DNA from: an uncultured Alphaproteobacteria bacterium
Lineage (GTDB): Bacteria; Pseudomonadota; Alphaproteobacteria; RF32; CAG-239
Assembly: GCA_934248075.1 (NCBI GenBank)
Contig: CAKQKH010000001.1
Coordinates: 1-64,000, forward strand
DNA length: 64,000 nt
Direction: 5' to 3'
Position 1 is the stretch's first letter. The number at the start of each line of letters is the position of its first letter. The notes below the pieces were generated by a model. It saw nothing but the letters and a program-made list of their open reading frames with translations, did not search any database and had not been told where the DNA came from. Made by a program: the position numbers and the translations under genes. Shown here in pieces: positions 24,219-32,714 of the stretch.

Positions 24219-27200
24219 TTATTCTATTTTCATCATTACGGCGGTGTTAGTCCACAAAATATATGTCTCAACCTTTCGATTCGGATAGATTTTTTCAACC
24301 AAGGCTCGATACGCGGATAACTGGCGCACATACGCGCTCGGAACCTGCGCCACAACCTGCGCGGCCGGACGATTCGTCTTAAAATCAACAATCATGACTT
24401 TATCTGGCAAAACAGCCAATCGGTCTATTTGTCCGGATATTATTCTGCCGTTAACCTCCCCCATAATCGGAACCTCAGCTCGCGATTCGGAACCAAACAG
24501 CGGAGCAAAACGCTCATCTTCCACCAGATTAATCACCTCGTTGCAAAGTTGTTCTCTGGCCTCAACCGACAAATTCTCGGCTTGTCTGGCAACAAACTCA
24601 GCCGCTTTCTGAACACGCTCGCCACCAGCCACGTCTGGAATAAACTGCAACAGCTTGTGAATTATCAAACCCCGCCTAAAATATTCCGTATGCGATCCCT
24701 CCAACGGCGATGAATTAATTTCTTCTTCCTCATCATCTTTTGACGGGGTCAATGGTTTTGCCAAAGCACTTTCAACTGGCGCCGGACTATTTATCCAATC
24801 CCCGCAAGTATCTTTCTCAACTATTGCATCAGATTTTTCAGCTAAGGGTAACGGAGCCTCTTGTTTCACCTCATAAACCAGATTGTCCCTCTCTGCCACC
24901 GCAATTGCTCTTAAAGACTGACGGCATAATTCATACCATGATTCATCGCTCACCTTATTGCCGCGCTGATATCCGCAAATACACAACAATTCTTCAGCTC
25001 TGGTCAAGGCCACATATAACAAGCGATGATATTCTTCTACTGATAACCGCTTCTCTTTTTGCTTAATTTGCCGACAATTATCTTCATATTCGTCAGAACC
25101 AAACGGATACAACATTATTCCGTCGTCAAACAGCAACCCCGCCTCGTTGCGAATAGACTTTATCCGCACGGTGTCCGGCAAAATCACCACCGGAGCCTGC
25201 AACCCCTTGGAGCCATGCACCGTCATAATTCTAACGGCGTCAGCCTGACTTTGCTCTAACTCACGTTTAATTTCCACATCGTCCTGCTCCATCCACTCAA
25301 CAAACGCCTGCATTGATGGAACATGTTCTTTTTCAAAGGCCAAACTCAAATTTACAAATTCATCTATGCCATCTTCCGCCTCATGGCCTATGCGCGCGAC
25401 AAACTTGCGCCGACCGCCCAGCTTGTTTAGTATAAAGCTATAAAATTCAAAAGGTCGCACCTGATCGGCCAAATCCAACAATTGCTGTAGCTGAGTGGCA
25501 ACCTCTGCATATCTTTCGTCAGAACGCAGTTTGCGCCACAAACTTAACTCTCCTCGTTGGTAACAGAGCGCAAACAAATCAGCATCATTCAAATTCCATA
25601 ATGGCGACTTTAGCATTTCAGCCAGATTTAAATCATCTTCTGGCAAAAGCACAAACTTAGCTACCGACAACAAATCCTGCACGGCAATTTGCTCAGACAG
25701 TTTTATTTTATCTGCCCCGGCCACATTTACTCCGGCATTTTTGCAAGCGCGAACCAATTCTTCCACAAAACTGTTGCGCCTTTGCACCAAAACCATAAAA
25801 TCTCTGTACCGCAACGGCCGATTTTGAGAAACCAACAATTCACGGTTTTGAACTTTTCGCCGAATATTCTCCGCAATCATTTTTGCCAAACGCGAGCTTG
25901 TTGATTCTGCCTTAACTCGCTCCACCGGCGGCAGCCATATATCAGGATTCTCGCCTTTTTCAGCCTCCACCAACGGCCACAGCTCCACTTTTCCAGCCTC
26001 ACCGATACGAGACGGAGCGTGCCAGACTTTTTCTTCTTGCGGAGACACTCCTTGTTTGGCTTGTTCATGAGCAAACACGCAATTAACCGCGTCTAAAATT
26101 GCCGCCGTAGAACGAAAAGAAACCTCCAGATTAACTTCTTTAAACTCAGCTCCCTGATGTTTTCTCTCGGTAAAATAGTGTCGCATTTGCTCAAATTCTA
26201 CTGGATCCGCGCCCTGAAAAGAATAGATTGATTGCTTGCGATCGCCCACCACAAATAACGTGTTGTTTTTATTTTTTGCGCCTTCACCCGAAAAAAATTC
26301 CTCGGTTATAGCCCGCACAATTGCCCACTGATCCGGAGATGTATCTTGAGCCTCGTCAATCAAAACATTGTCAATTCCGCCGTCCAGCTTATAGAGAACC
26401 CACTCCGCCACTTGCGGATTTTCCAACAAAGCTCTCGTTTGCACAATCAAATCCTCATAATCCATTTTAGAATGATTGCGCTTGTAGGCATTATAGCGTT
26501 GCAGTAAATCTTCAGCCAAATTCAAAACCGCTTTGGTTGAGGCAAACAAATTTATGGCCGCCAATTTTTGATCAAAACCAATCAATCTTTCTGCCTCTTG
26601 TCTGACAAAACTCTCACCATCTGCAATCCGCGCCATAACCGCTTTGGTCGCCACGTTTTTACGCGGTTCATTGTTGTCGGTTAAAAATATTTTATGATAT
26701 TTTTCATAATCTTTGTTTTGTAGCGCTTGTTTTAAATTCTCACCTCTTGCCTGATCGGTAGCGCTTCCATATTGCATGGCTTCAGCCAAAAATTGTGCCG
26801 CTTGTTCATTTGTATTCTGCCAAAATTCCGTTTGCGCCGTATCCAAGTTTTCATCTTCCCGCACCTTTAGCCGCTGCGCAATCTCCGCCACCAACTTCTC
26901 GCTGCCGTTTGTCAACAATCGCATAATTTTATTGCGCTGCACATTAAGCCCCGCCATCAACTTAGGAAAATTATACTCGCTCATTTTTGATGTTATATAT
27001 GCCAAAGCCTGAGCCGTTTTTCCTTCCGGACAAGTTTCCGCCTCCCGCAGCAAATTTACCTTTATCTGTTCCATTGCCTCATTGGCGGCTCGATCGTCCA
27101 TAACTTCAAAATACGGAGAAACTTTCGCTTCCAGCGGAAACCGTTTTAATATTTCCTGACAAAAGCTATGAATAGTCTGAATTTTCATTCCGCCTGGGGC

Positions 27201-27566
27201 GTCCAACAATATCGCAAACAATCTTCTGGCCTGCGCCATTGTCTCTGCAGAAATCATTGTTTTGCCAAGTAATTGTTGCAATTCACATCTTAACTTTTCA
27301 TCATCAATCACTGTCCATTGGCTTAAGCGCTTAGCAATACGGGTGTTCATTTCCACCGCCGCCGCCTTGGTATATGTCAAACACAATATTCTTGCTGGCA
27401 AAACACCTTTCAACAACAATCGCAACACCCGATCCGACAACACTTTGGTTTTTCCGGTTCCTGCCGACGCCTCAACCCAAACCGATACATCTGGATCCGA
27501 TGCTTTGCATTGCTGTCTGCTGGCCAGAGCAATTCGAGTTTGTTTTTCTGTCTGCAAATCAGTCAT
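24219..27566 (-). CDS. addA: Double-strand break repair helicase-nuclease AddA
   Basis: AddA is the UvrD-like helicase and nuclease subunit of AddAB, which resects DNA ends for RecA. Walker A is ASAGTGKT near the N-terminus; NVLIDEAQDTSP is Walker B, VVGDRKQSIYSFQGADP is motif III and VMTVHGSKGLQAP-type (here IMTVHGSKGLQAP) is motif V. The C-terminal nuclease has GQIDRLAVLPDKVMIVDFKT. I chose the ATG at 27566 with GAGGA upstream, overlapping the addB end by eight bases, giving 1115 aa. Confidence 0.95.
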   Translation of the reverse strand: MTDLQTEKQTRIALASRQQCKASDPDVSVWVEASAGTGKTKVLSDRVLRLLLKGVLPARILCLTYTKAAAVEMNTRIAKRLSQWTVIDDEKLRCELQQLLGKTMISAETMAQARRLFAILLDAPGGMKIQTIHSFCQEILKRFPLEAKVSPYFEVMDDRAANEAMEQIKVNLLREAETCPEGKTAQALAYITSKMSEYNFPKLMAGLNVQRNKIMRLLTNGSEKLVAEIAQRLKVREDENLDTAQTEFWQNTNEQAAQFLAEAMQYGSATDQARGENLKQALQNKDYEKYHKIFLTDNNEPRKNVATKAVMARIADGESFVRQEAERLIGFDQKLAAINLFASTKAVLNLAEDLLQRYNAYKRNHSKMDYEDLIVQTRALLENPQVAEWVLYKLDGGIDNVLIDEAQDTSPDQWAIVRAITEEFFSGEGAKNKNNTLFVVGDRKQSIYSFQGADPVEFEQMRHYFTERKHQGAEFKEVNLEVSFRSTAAILDAVNCVFAHEQAKQGVSPQEEKVWHAPSRIGEAGKVELWPLVEAEKGENPDIWLPPVERVKAESTSSRLAKMIAENIRRKVQNRELLVSQNRPLRYRDFMVLVQRRNSFVEELVRACKNAGVNVAGADKIKLSEQIAVQDLLSVAKFVLLPEDDLNLAEMLKSPLWNLNDADLFALCYQRGELSLWRKLRSDERYAEVATQLQQLLDLADQVRPFEFYSFILNKLGGRRKFVARIGHEAEDGIDEFVNLSLAFEKEHVPSMQAFVEWMEQDDVEIKRELEQSQADAVRIMTVHGSKGLQAPVVILPDTVRIKSIRNEAGLLFDDGIMLYPFGSDEYEDNCRQIKQKEKRLSVEEYHRLLYVALTRAEELLCICGYQRGNKVSDESWYELCRQSLRAIAVAERDNLVYEVKQEAPLPLAEKSDAIVEKDTCGDWINSPAPVESALAKPLTPSKDDEEEEINSSPLEGSHTEYFRRGLIIHKLLQFIPDVAGGERVQKAAEFVARQAENLSVEAREQLCNEVINLVEDERFAPLFGSESRAEVPIMGEVNGRIISGQIDRLAVLPDKVMIVDFKTNRPAAQVVAQVPSAYVRQLSAYRALVEKIYPNRKVETYILWTNTAVMMKIE

Positions 27567-30477
27567 CTTCGTCCTCGTTGACATACCATTCTTTTACTCG
27601 AGCCAAATGTTCATAGTCCGAATACTCCGGAACTTTCTTCGGGTTTGGCTGGCAAATATAGGGTGTTGTTTCAAAATCAAATAAATTTACAGTCTCACGG
27701 ATTCGCTGTTCCGTCTCCGCCAAAATATTTGCCACATTTTCTGACACCACTACTTCTTTGCGCGCTAATTGCCAATATCTCAATGTCTCCACTTGAGCCG
27801 CGCCAACTCCGGCAAACCCTCCGGCTTCAGCAATCAAGCCTTCTATTGGCAACTGTGGCGCAAATCCCTTGCTAACTTCCTTAACGCTTCGCGCCTTGCC
27901 GGTTTTGTAATCAATTATATTTATTTTTCCATCTATGGTTTCATCTACTCTGTCTGCCTTCGCGGTCAAAGTAAAATCTCCGCCGGGCAAGTTTTTCAAA
28001 ACATACTGGCCAGAAACCTCATTATGAGTTTGCTTAATATTTTGCCGATACTCTACCTCAATTTTTGCCAAATGTTCAATCATCTTAGCAAATTTTGGCC
28101 ACCAAAAAGCCTTTTTATCAGACAACTTTTGATTTTTGGCAAATTCCTGTTTGCCCAGAGCCAACAATTCCTCTTTGCCGTTTTGCGGAAAACCATAAGG
28201 ATAGCGGTTATTAAAGGCCTCCAAAACTCCGTGCAAAATTGTTCCGAAATCTGCCATTGTCAGCTCCGGATTAATCGCCTCAAGCTTTTTCAAACGCAAA
28301 ATATATTTAGCAAAAATGCTGTAAGGATCCCGCATCAGCATTTCAACTCCGCTGGCAGACAATGTTCTGGGACGAGCCGACAGAGGTGGAGTTGGCATCG
28401 GCGCTTTAATTTTATCAAAAGTCAAAGGTTCGTCCAAATTCTGAGCCGCCTCGCCATAGACATTCACCGCCAAATCTTTCAAATCAATCTTCATTGCCTT
28501 AAGCACGGTTTCCATTCTCATCAACCAACGAGATTTGAGCATTGGCGTGCCTTCGACCCTCTCGGCCCTAGTCAGATAGACCTGTTGTCCTCCCAAAAAT
28601 TGCTCCATTCCCGCCGCAAGGACTCCTATGGCTTTTTCTGGCAACGGGAAGCCGAAATCTTTTTTCATCGGACGAGACATCCACGGATCCGCGGCAGCTC
28701 CTGCCGGCCAAACGCCCTCATTTACCTCGCCCAAAATCATCACGTCAAAATGATTCAACTTTGCCTCAATCGGACCCAAAATTTTCAACCGCGGATGCGT
28801 ACCATATTTTGGGCGAACCATGACCTGAGCCGCAAAAGCGTCAAACAATCCATCATATTCCTGAGGGGGAATTTGTCCTAGAGTATCTGCTTTTTCCAGC
28901 CATTGAGACACCAAACCTGCTCCAGCCCCACCGGCATCGCCACGCCACAAAATGTCTCTGCCGTTTTGATTTTCCGTCGCGGCAACGTTCTCCGCCGCCA
29001 AAACATGGGCCGTCAACACTTCTCGTAATGTAGCTTCCGGTTTGGCCAAAATTTCTGCCAACGGACGCAAATACTCGCCAATTTTTTGCAATAAAGCGCT
29101 TTCATCATCATTTTTGCCGGCGCGCCAAACTTCTTTTTCCAAAGCTCTGGTCTGCCTACGCACCGAGCCGCCATCAAGCCCCAACCCGCACAACGGATTC
29201 TTCAGCAGGCTCAACATTGCCACCCGATCATGCAAATTGGCCGCAACTTTTGCAACCAGTCGCATAAAAATTCCCCACGGCGTCAGGCTCAATGGTTTAC
29301 CGGCGGAATCATCAACCTTAATATCCCAGCGCTCCAATTCTGCCGCCACTCGTCGCGCCAAATTTCTATCTGGAGTAATTAATGCGGCTGTTTTTTCCGG
29401 CGTTTCCAAAACTTCACGCATCAAAACGGCTATTGCCAGCGCCTCTTGCCGCAGATCAGCGCAATTCAGCAGCTTAACCCCATCTACTGCCGCCACATTT
29501 GGCAAAACATCATCAATTTGCCGCCACTTATCACTGGTAACCGCCGGCCGCATAATCTCAGAAATCAAAATTTCTCGATCTTTGTTTTGCGGAGCGACTA
29601 AATTTTGCACCGCCTCACGTTCAATTTGCAAGCTATCAAGAATAACCTTCAGCTCATATTGCGGATGGCTTTCATTAACCTCCGCCCAGGCCTCGTCATC
29701 TAAATATTTATCCAAACCGGCCAAAATAATCTCGCCATTAGGCAAACCGGCCACCGTCTTCAACAATTCAATCATCGCCGGAAAAGTCGCCGAAATACCC
29801 GCGGCAATAATCCTTTTTTGCGGCCGCTGTTCTGCCCACAATTTAGCCTGTTGAATAATCAGCTCATTACGCCTCATACTGGCGTCAACCACATTTCTTT
29901 CTTGCAAAATCTGCGGCCAATGACAAGTTATAATCTCCAAAAATTTGAGTGTCTCCTGCCAATGTCCGGCATATTCTTCCGGCACCAAATTTTGCAAATC
30001 GGCAAAATCAAGTTTTTCATTATTCACGGTATCAATCAGCTTGCCCAGCTCTTGAGCCAAATAACAAGCCTGATTCAGCGGAATTTTTTCCGCTCCAAAC
30101 TCAGACGGACGAGAAAGAATAATTTTCATAAACAAACAAGTGCGCTCTATCGGATCAATCGCCGGCGCCACCGCCAGCATTTTGTCATCACCGCCGGCGC
30201 CCTGCAGCCTCAGCTCATCTTCATCAACATCGCCAACCGGCAGCATTTGCGGCAACAATGTCGGCCTCATTCCCTGATGACGTACAAACGCCTCAGCCAT
30301 TGTTTTGCACGCACGCCGATTAGGCAACAATATCGTAACCCCAGACAAATCCAGCTGATTTTGAGCATATTCGCTCAACAGTTTCTGCGCCACAACATCG
30401 GCAAAACTGTTAGAAACGGATATATTAAAAACCTTAAGCAGTTTCAAATACCTCTCGCACAAATTGAACCAACGCAC
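27559..30477 (-). CDS. addB: Double-strand break repair nuclease AddB (alphaproteobacterial type)
   Basis: Partner of AddA. The protein has a degenerate helicase half (VTILLPNRRACKTMAEAF; DVMILGEVNEGVWPAGAAADPWMSRP) and a C-terminal nuclease domain (LTAKADRVDET followed by INIIDYKTGKA). This matches the alphaproteobacterial AddB group. The start is uncertain: the GTG at 30477 gives 972 aa, while a TTG at 30447 sits just after AGAGG; either overlaps the end of rdgB. Confidence 0.93.
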   Translation of the reverse strand: MRWFNLCERYLKLLKVFNISVSNSFADVVAQKLLSEYAQNQLDLSGVTILLPNRRACKTMAEAFVRHQGMRPTLLPQMLPVGDVDEDELRLQGAGGDDKMLAVAPAIDPIERTCLFMKIILSRPSEFGAEKIPLNQACYLAQELGKLIDTVNNEKLDFADLQNLVPEEYAGHWQETLKFLEIITCHWPQILQERNVVDASMRRNELIIQQAKLWAEQRPQKRIIAAGISATFPAMIELLKTVAGLPNGEIILAGLDKYLDDEAWAEVNESHPQYELKVILDSLQIEREAVQNLVAPQNKDREILISEIMRPAVTSDKWRQIDDVLPNVAAVDGVKLLNCADLRQEALAIAVLMREVLETPEKTAALITPDRNLARRVAAELERWDIKVDDSAGKPLSLTPWGIFMRLVAKVAANLHDRVAMLSLLKNPLCGLGLDGGSVRRQTRALEKEVWRAGKNDDESALLQKIGEYLRPLAEILAKPEATLREVLTAHVLAAENVAATENQNGRDILWRGDAGGAGAGLVSQWLEKADTLGQIPPQEYDGLFDAFAAQVMVRPKYGTHPRLKILGPIEAKLNHFDVMILGEVNEGVWPAGAAADPWMSRPMKKDFGFPLPEKAIGVLAAGMEQFLGGQQVYLTRAERVEGTPMLKSRWLMRMETVLKAMKIDLKDLAVNVYGEAAQNLDEPLTFDKIKAPMPTPPLSARPRTLSASGVEMLMRDPYSIFAKYILRLKKLEAINPELTMADFGTILHGVLEAFNNRYPYGFPQNGKEELLALGKQEFAKNQKLSDKKAFWWPKFAKMIEHLAKIEVEYRQNIKQTHNEVSGQYVLKNLPGGDFTLTAKADRVDETIDGKINIIDYKTGKARSVKEVSKGFAPQLPIEGLIAEAGGFAGVGAAQVETLRYWQLARKEVVVSENVANILAETEQRIRETVNLFDFETTPYICQPNPKKVPEYSDYEHLARVKEWYVNEDEDD

Positions 30478-31018
30478 GGCCTCGATGAGAAATTTTGGCT
30501 TTTTCTTCTTTTGTCATCTCGGCAAAAGTGCAATCATATCCTTCCGGCACAAAAACTGGATCAAACCCAAATCCTTGATTGCCGCGGCGGTCTTCAATTA
30601 TTTGCCCATCGACCCGACCTTCAAAAAATTTGGTTTTCTGTTGAGGAATTTTCAGCGCCAACACGCACGAAAAATGCGCCGATCGATCTTTCTTGCCGCT
30701 TGCTTGCAGTTCCTGCAACAACTTATTGATCCGCGCGTCGTTGTCCGGCGCATATCTGGCCGAATAAACCCCTGGGCGCCCGTCCAAAGCGTCAACACAC
30801 AAACCAGAATCATCTGCCAAACAAGGCAAACCGGTATATTTGCTTAGTGTCTCGGCCTTAAGCGCCGCGTTTTCAGCAAATGTTTTTCCGGTTTCTTCAA
30901 CATCAGGCAATTCCAAATCGCGCGCTGACAAGATCTTGACTCCATAAGGTTTCAGCATTTGCGATAACTCGTCAATTTTGCCCTGATTATGAGAAGCCAA
31001 CACCAATTTTTGAAACAT
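30434..31018 (-). CDS. rdgB: XTP/dITP pyrophosphatase RdgB
   Basis: Removes non-canonical purine nucleotides (dITP, XTP) from the pool. ASHNQGKIDEL (nucleotide binding), TFAENAALKA, CLADDSGLCVDALDGRPGVYSARY and GFGYDPVF-type GFGFDPVFVPEG are full family motifs, and SHRGRA near the end is intact. The length of 194 aa is normal. Its ATG overlaps the rph stop by one base. Expected to be co-transcribed as rph-rdgB-addB-addA. Confidence 0.96.
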   Translation of the reverse strand: MFQKLVLASHNQGKIDELSQMLKPYGVKILSARDLELPDVEETGKTFAENAALKAETLSKYTGLPCLADDSGLCVDALDGRPGVYSARYAPDNDARINKLLQELQASGKKDRSAHFSCVLALKIPQQKTKFFEGRVDGQIIEDRRGNQGFGFDPVFVPEGYDCTFAEMTKEEKAKISHRGRALVQFVREVFETA

Positions 31019-31731
31019 TATTTTACTCCCAGTGCTAATTTTTGTTTGGCTATAAGTTCACCAATTCCTTGTTTGCCAAGCTCCAACATCTGATTAAATT
31101 GTTCTTCATCAAAAGGCTCGCCCTCGGCAGTGCCTTGAATTTCCACTATTTTACCGCTCTCGGTCATAACAAAATTCATATCAACCTGAGAGTTTGAATC
31201 TTCTTCATAATCCACATCAAGAATTGCTTCGCCATTATAGATATCGCAAGATACCGCCGCCACAAATTCGCGAATAGGGTTGGTTTTCAGCTTTTGCATT
31301 GCTACCAGTTTTTCCATTGCCAAATACAAAGCTACAAATCCGCCGGTAATCGAGGCAACTCGAGTTCCTCCGTCAGCCTGCAACACATCACAATCAATAC
31401 AAACCGAAATATCTTTCATCTGTTCCAAATTAACCACCGAGCGCAAAGAACGGCCTATAAGACGTTGAATTTCCTGCGTACGTCCAGATGGTTTTTTGCA
31501 TTCTCTGGGGACTCTGACTTGCGCAGAGCGCGGCAACATTGCATATTCCGCCGTAATCCAACCCTTGTTTTGCCCTTTGAGCCAGGCCGGCAGTTTTTCT
31601 TCAACACTGGCCGTACAAACCACGTGAGTATTACCATATTTAACCAGACAAGATCCTTCGGCATAAGGATTAAAATTTGGAATTAATTCAATATTTCTAA
31701 GGGCATTGGCCGCCCGATTGGTATGACGCAT
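31018..31731 (-). CDS. rph: Ribonuclease PH
   Basis: Phosphorolytic 3'-5' exoribonuclease that trims tRNA 3' ends. Family segments include GSCLVKYGNTHVVCTASVEE, GWITAEYAMLPRSAQVR, RLIGRSLRSVVNLE and CDVLQADGGTRVASITGGFV. I chose the ATG at 31731 (MRHTNRAANALRNIEL) with GAAAG upstream, giving 237 aa. Confidence 0.95.
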   Translation of the reverse strand: MRHTNRAANALRNIELIPNFNPYAEGSCLVKYGNTHVVCTASVEEKLPAWLKGQNKGWITAEYAMLPRSAQVRVPRECKKPSGRTQEIQRLIGRSLRSVVNLEQMKDISVCIDCDVLQADGGTRVASITGGFVALYLAMEKLVAMQKLKTNPIREFVAAVSCDIYNGEAILDVDYEEDSNSQVDMNFVMTESGKIVEIQGTAEGEPFDEEQFNQMLELGKQGIGELIAKQKLALGVK

Positions 31732-31829
31732 ATTATTTCTTTCGTAATTCAATTAAAACTACGCCAAGAATACGTCTTTTTTCTTGCTAACGCAAGTTGT
31801 TTGAATATTTATCGGCACTTTATATAAGT

Positions 31830-31985
31830 ACTATCTCAAGCGAAGGCGGAGAACAGTACAGATAGGGTGATTTCCAGGTGCAGAAAAGCGGAGCGTACAG
31901 ATTAGTACGAGAGCATTTTCTGTCACCGTAAAATCACTCTAGATGTGCTGTTATACGGCTTCGTCCATCTGGACGAGCTTGCCTA
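31830..31985 (+). repeat. Structured intergenic repeat, copy 3
   Basis: Starts ACTATCTCAAGCGAAGG. Helices AACAGTACA/TGTGCTGTT, GGGTGATTT/AAATCACTC, GGTG/CACC and CAGAAAA/TTTTCTG enclose the hairpin GCGTAC (31893-31898), loop AGATTA, GTACGA (31905-31910), flanked by GCGGA and GAGCA. A further possible outer pairing is GCAAGTT (31792-31798) with AGCTTGC near 31976-31982. The right end GACGAGCTTGCCTA contains the grpE stop codon. The 31732-31829 spacer holds nothing else I can name. Confidence 0.85.
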
Positions 31986-32558
31986 TTTAGTAACCACCAC
32001 CATCGCTTCTCGCAATATTCTGCCATTAATCATGTAGCCGGTCTGAAGTTCGGCAACTACCGTGCCTGTCGGTTTGGTTTTGTCTTCAATCTCTTGAACA
32101 ACTTGATGATAGTTAGGATCAAAAACCTTATCCATAACCTCCATTTTAGTAATTCCGAATTTTTCAAAAACTTTCATCAACTCAGATTCCGTAAGTTCGA
32201 CGCCTTTTTTCAAAGCTTCGCACTTATCCTGACTTTCCTCTTTGTCCACAGCCTCAATTGCGCGGTGCAAATTATCAGCCACCGAAAGCAAATTTTTGGC
32301 AAACGATGATATTGCGTATTTGTTGTTTTTTTCAATTTCCTGAGCGCAACGTTTTTTGGTATTTTCCGCTTCGGCAAACGCTCGCAGATAATCCTCACGC
32401 AATTTTGCATTTTCGGCTTTCAAAAGATCCAAATCCGTTTCATCTGCTTCCGCATCGGTTTCAGGTTCAGGATTACTTTCAGCTTCCGCTTCCAAAGCCT
32501 CGTCCAATTCTTCCGAAAGATCATCTTTTTCATGCTGATGTTTTTTATTTTTACTCAT
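31983..32558 (-). CDS. grpE: Nucleotide exchange factor GrpE
   Basis: GrpE releases ADP from DnaK. The N-terminal 45 residues are acidic and disordered-looking, followed by a long coiled-coil (LDLLKAENAKLREDYLRAFA) and the beta-wing domain ending DPNYHQVVQEIEDKTKPTGT and TGYMINGRILREAMVVV, the GrpE signature. It has 191 aa. No hrcA or dnaK is adjacent. The stop codon TAG lies in repeat copy 3. Confidence 0.95.
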   Translation of the reverse strand: MSKNKKHQHEKDDLSEELDEALEAEAESNPEPETDAEADETDLDLLKAENAKLREDYLRAFAEAENTKKRCAQEIEKNNKYAISSFAKNLLSVADNLHRAIEAVDKEESQDKCEALKKGVELTESELMKVFEKFGITKMEVMDKVFDPNYHQVVQEIEDKTKPTGTVVAELQTGYMINGRILREAMVVVTK

Positions 32559-32603
32559 GTTTTTTCTCTTTAAAAAATTAAGACTTGTGTGTATATATAA
32601 GGA

Positions 32604-32632
32604 ATTTAGTGACTAATGCTTGACAAGTCAAG
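32604..32632 (-). promoter_or_regulatory. Candidate grpE promoter
   Basis: On the minus strand -35 TTGACT (32627-32632), a 17-base spacer, and -10 TAAATT (32604-32609). I looked for the alphaproteobacterial heat-shock pattern here and did not find one at proper spacing. The -35 box overlaps that of the divergent glgA promoter. Confidence 0.6.
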
Positions 32633-32649
32633 AGCAATGGTCTTTTAAT
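32621..32649 (+). promoter_or_regulatory. Candidate glgA promoter
   Basis: -35 TTGACA (32621-32626, perfect), 17 bases, -10 TTTAAT (32644-32649, five of six). The two opposed -35 boxes form the dyad TTGACAAGTCAA at 32621-32632. Confidence 0.6.
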
Positions 32650-32714
32650 AAAAATATCATCGGATCTCCGACAACAAAACTTTAATTATTTTTTTGATTC
32701 TTGAAAGATTTAAG

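Noticed and set aside
27769..30729. Long open frames antisense to addB
   Set aside because: They have no recognisable domain, overlap the well-supported addB throughout and fit the frame-shadow pattern of an AT-leaning gene with few antisense stops.
32604..32632. RpoH or CIRCE control of grpE
   Set aside because: No CTTG-N17-CYTATNT match at correct spacing and no CIRCE inverted repeat are visible; the best match is an ordinary sigma-70 promoter.
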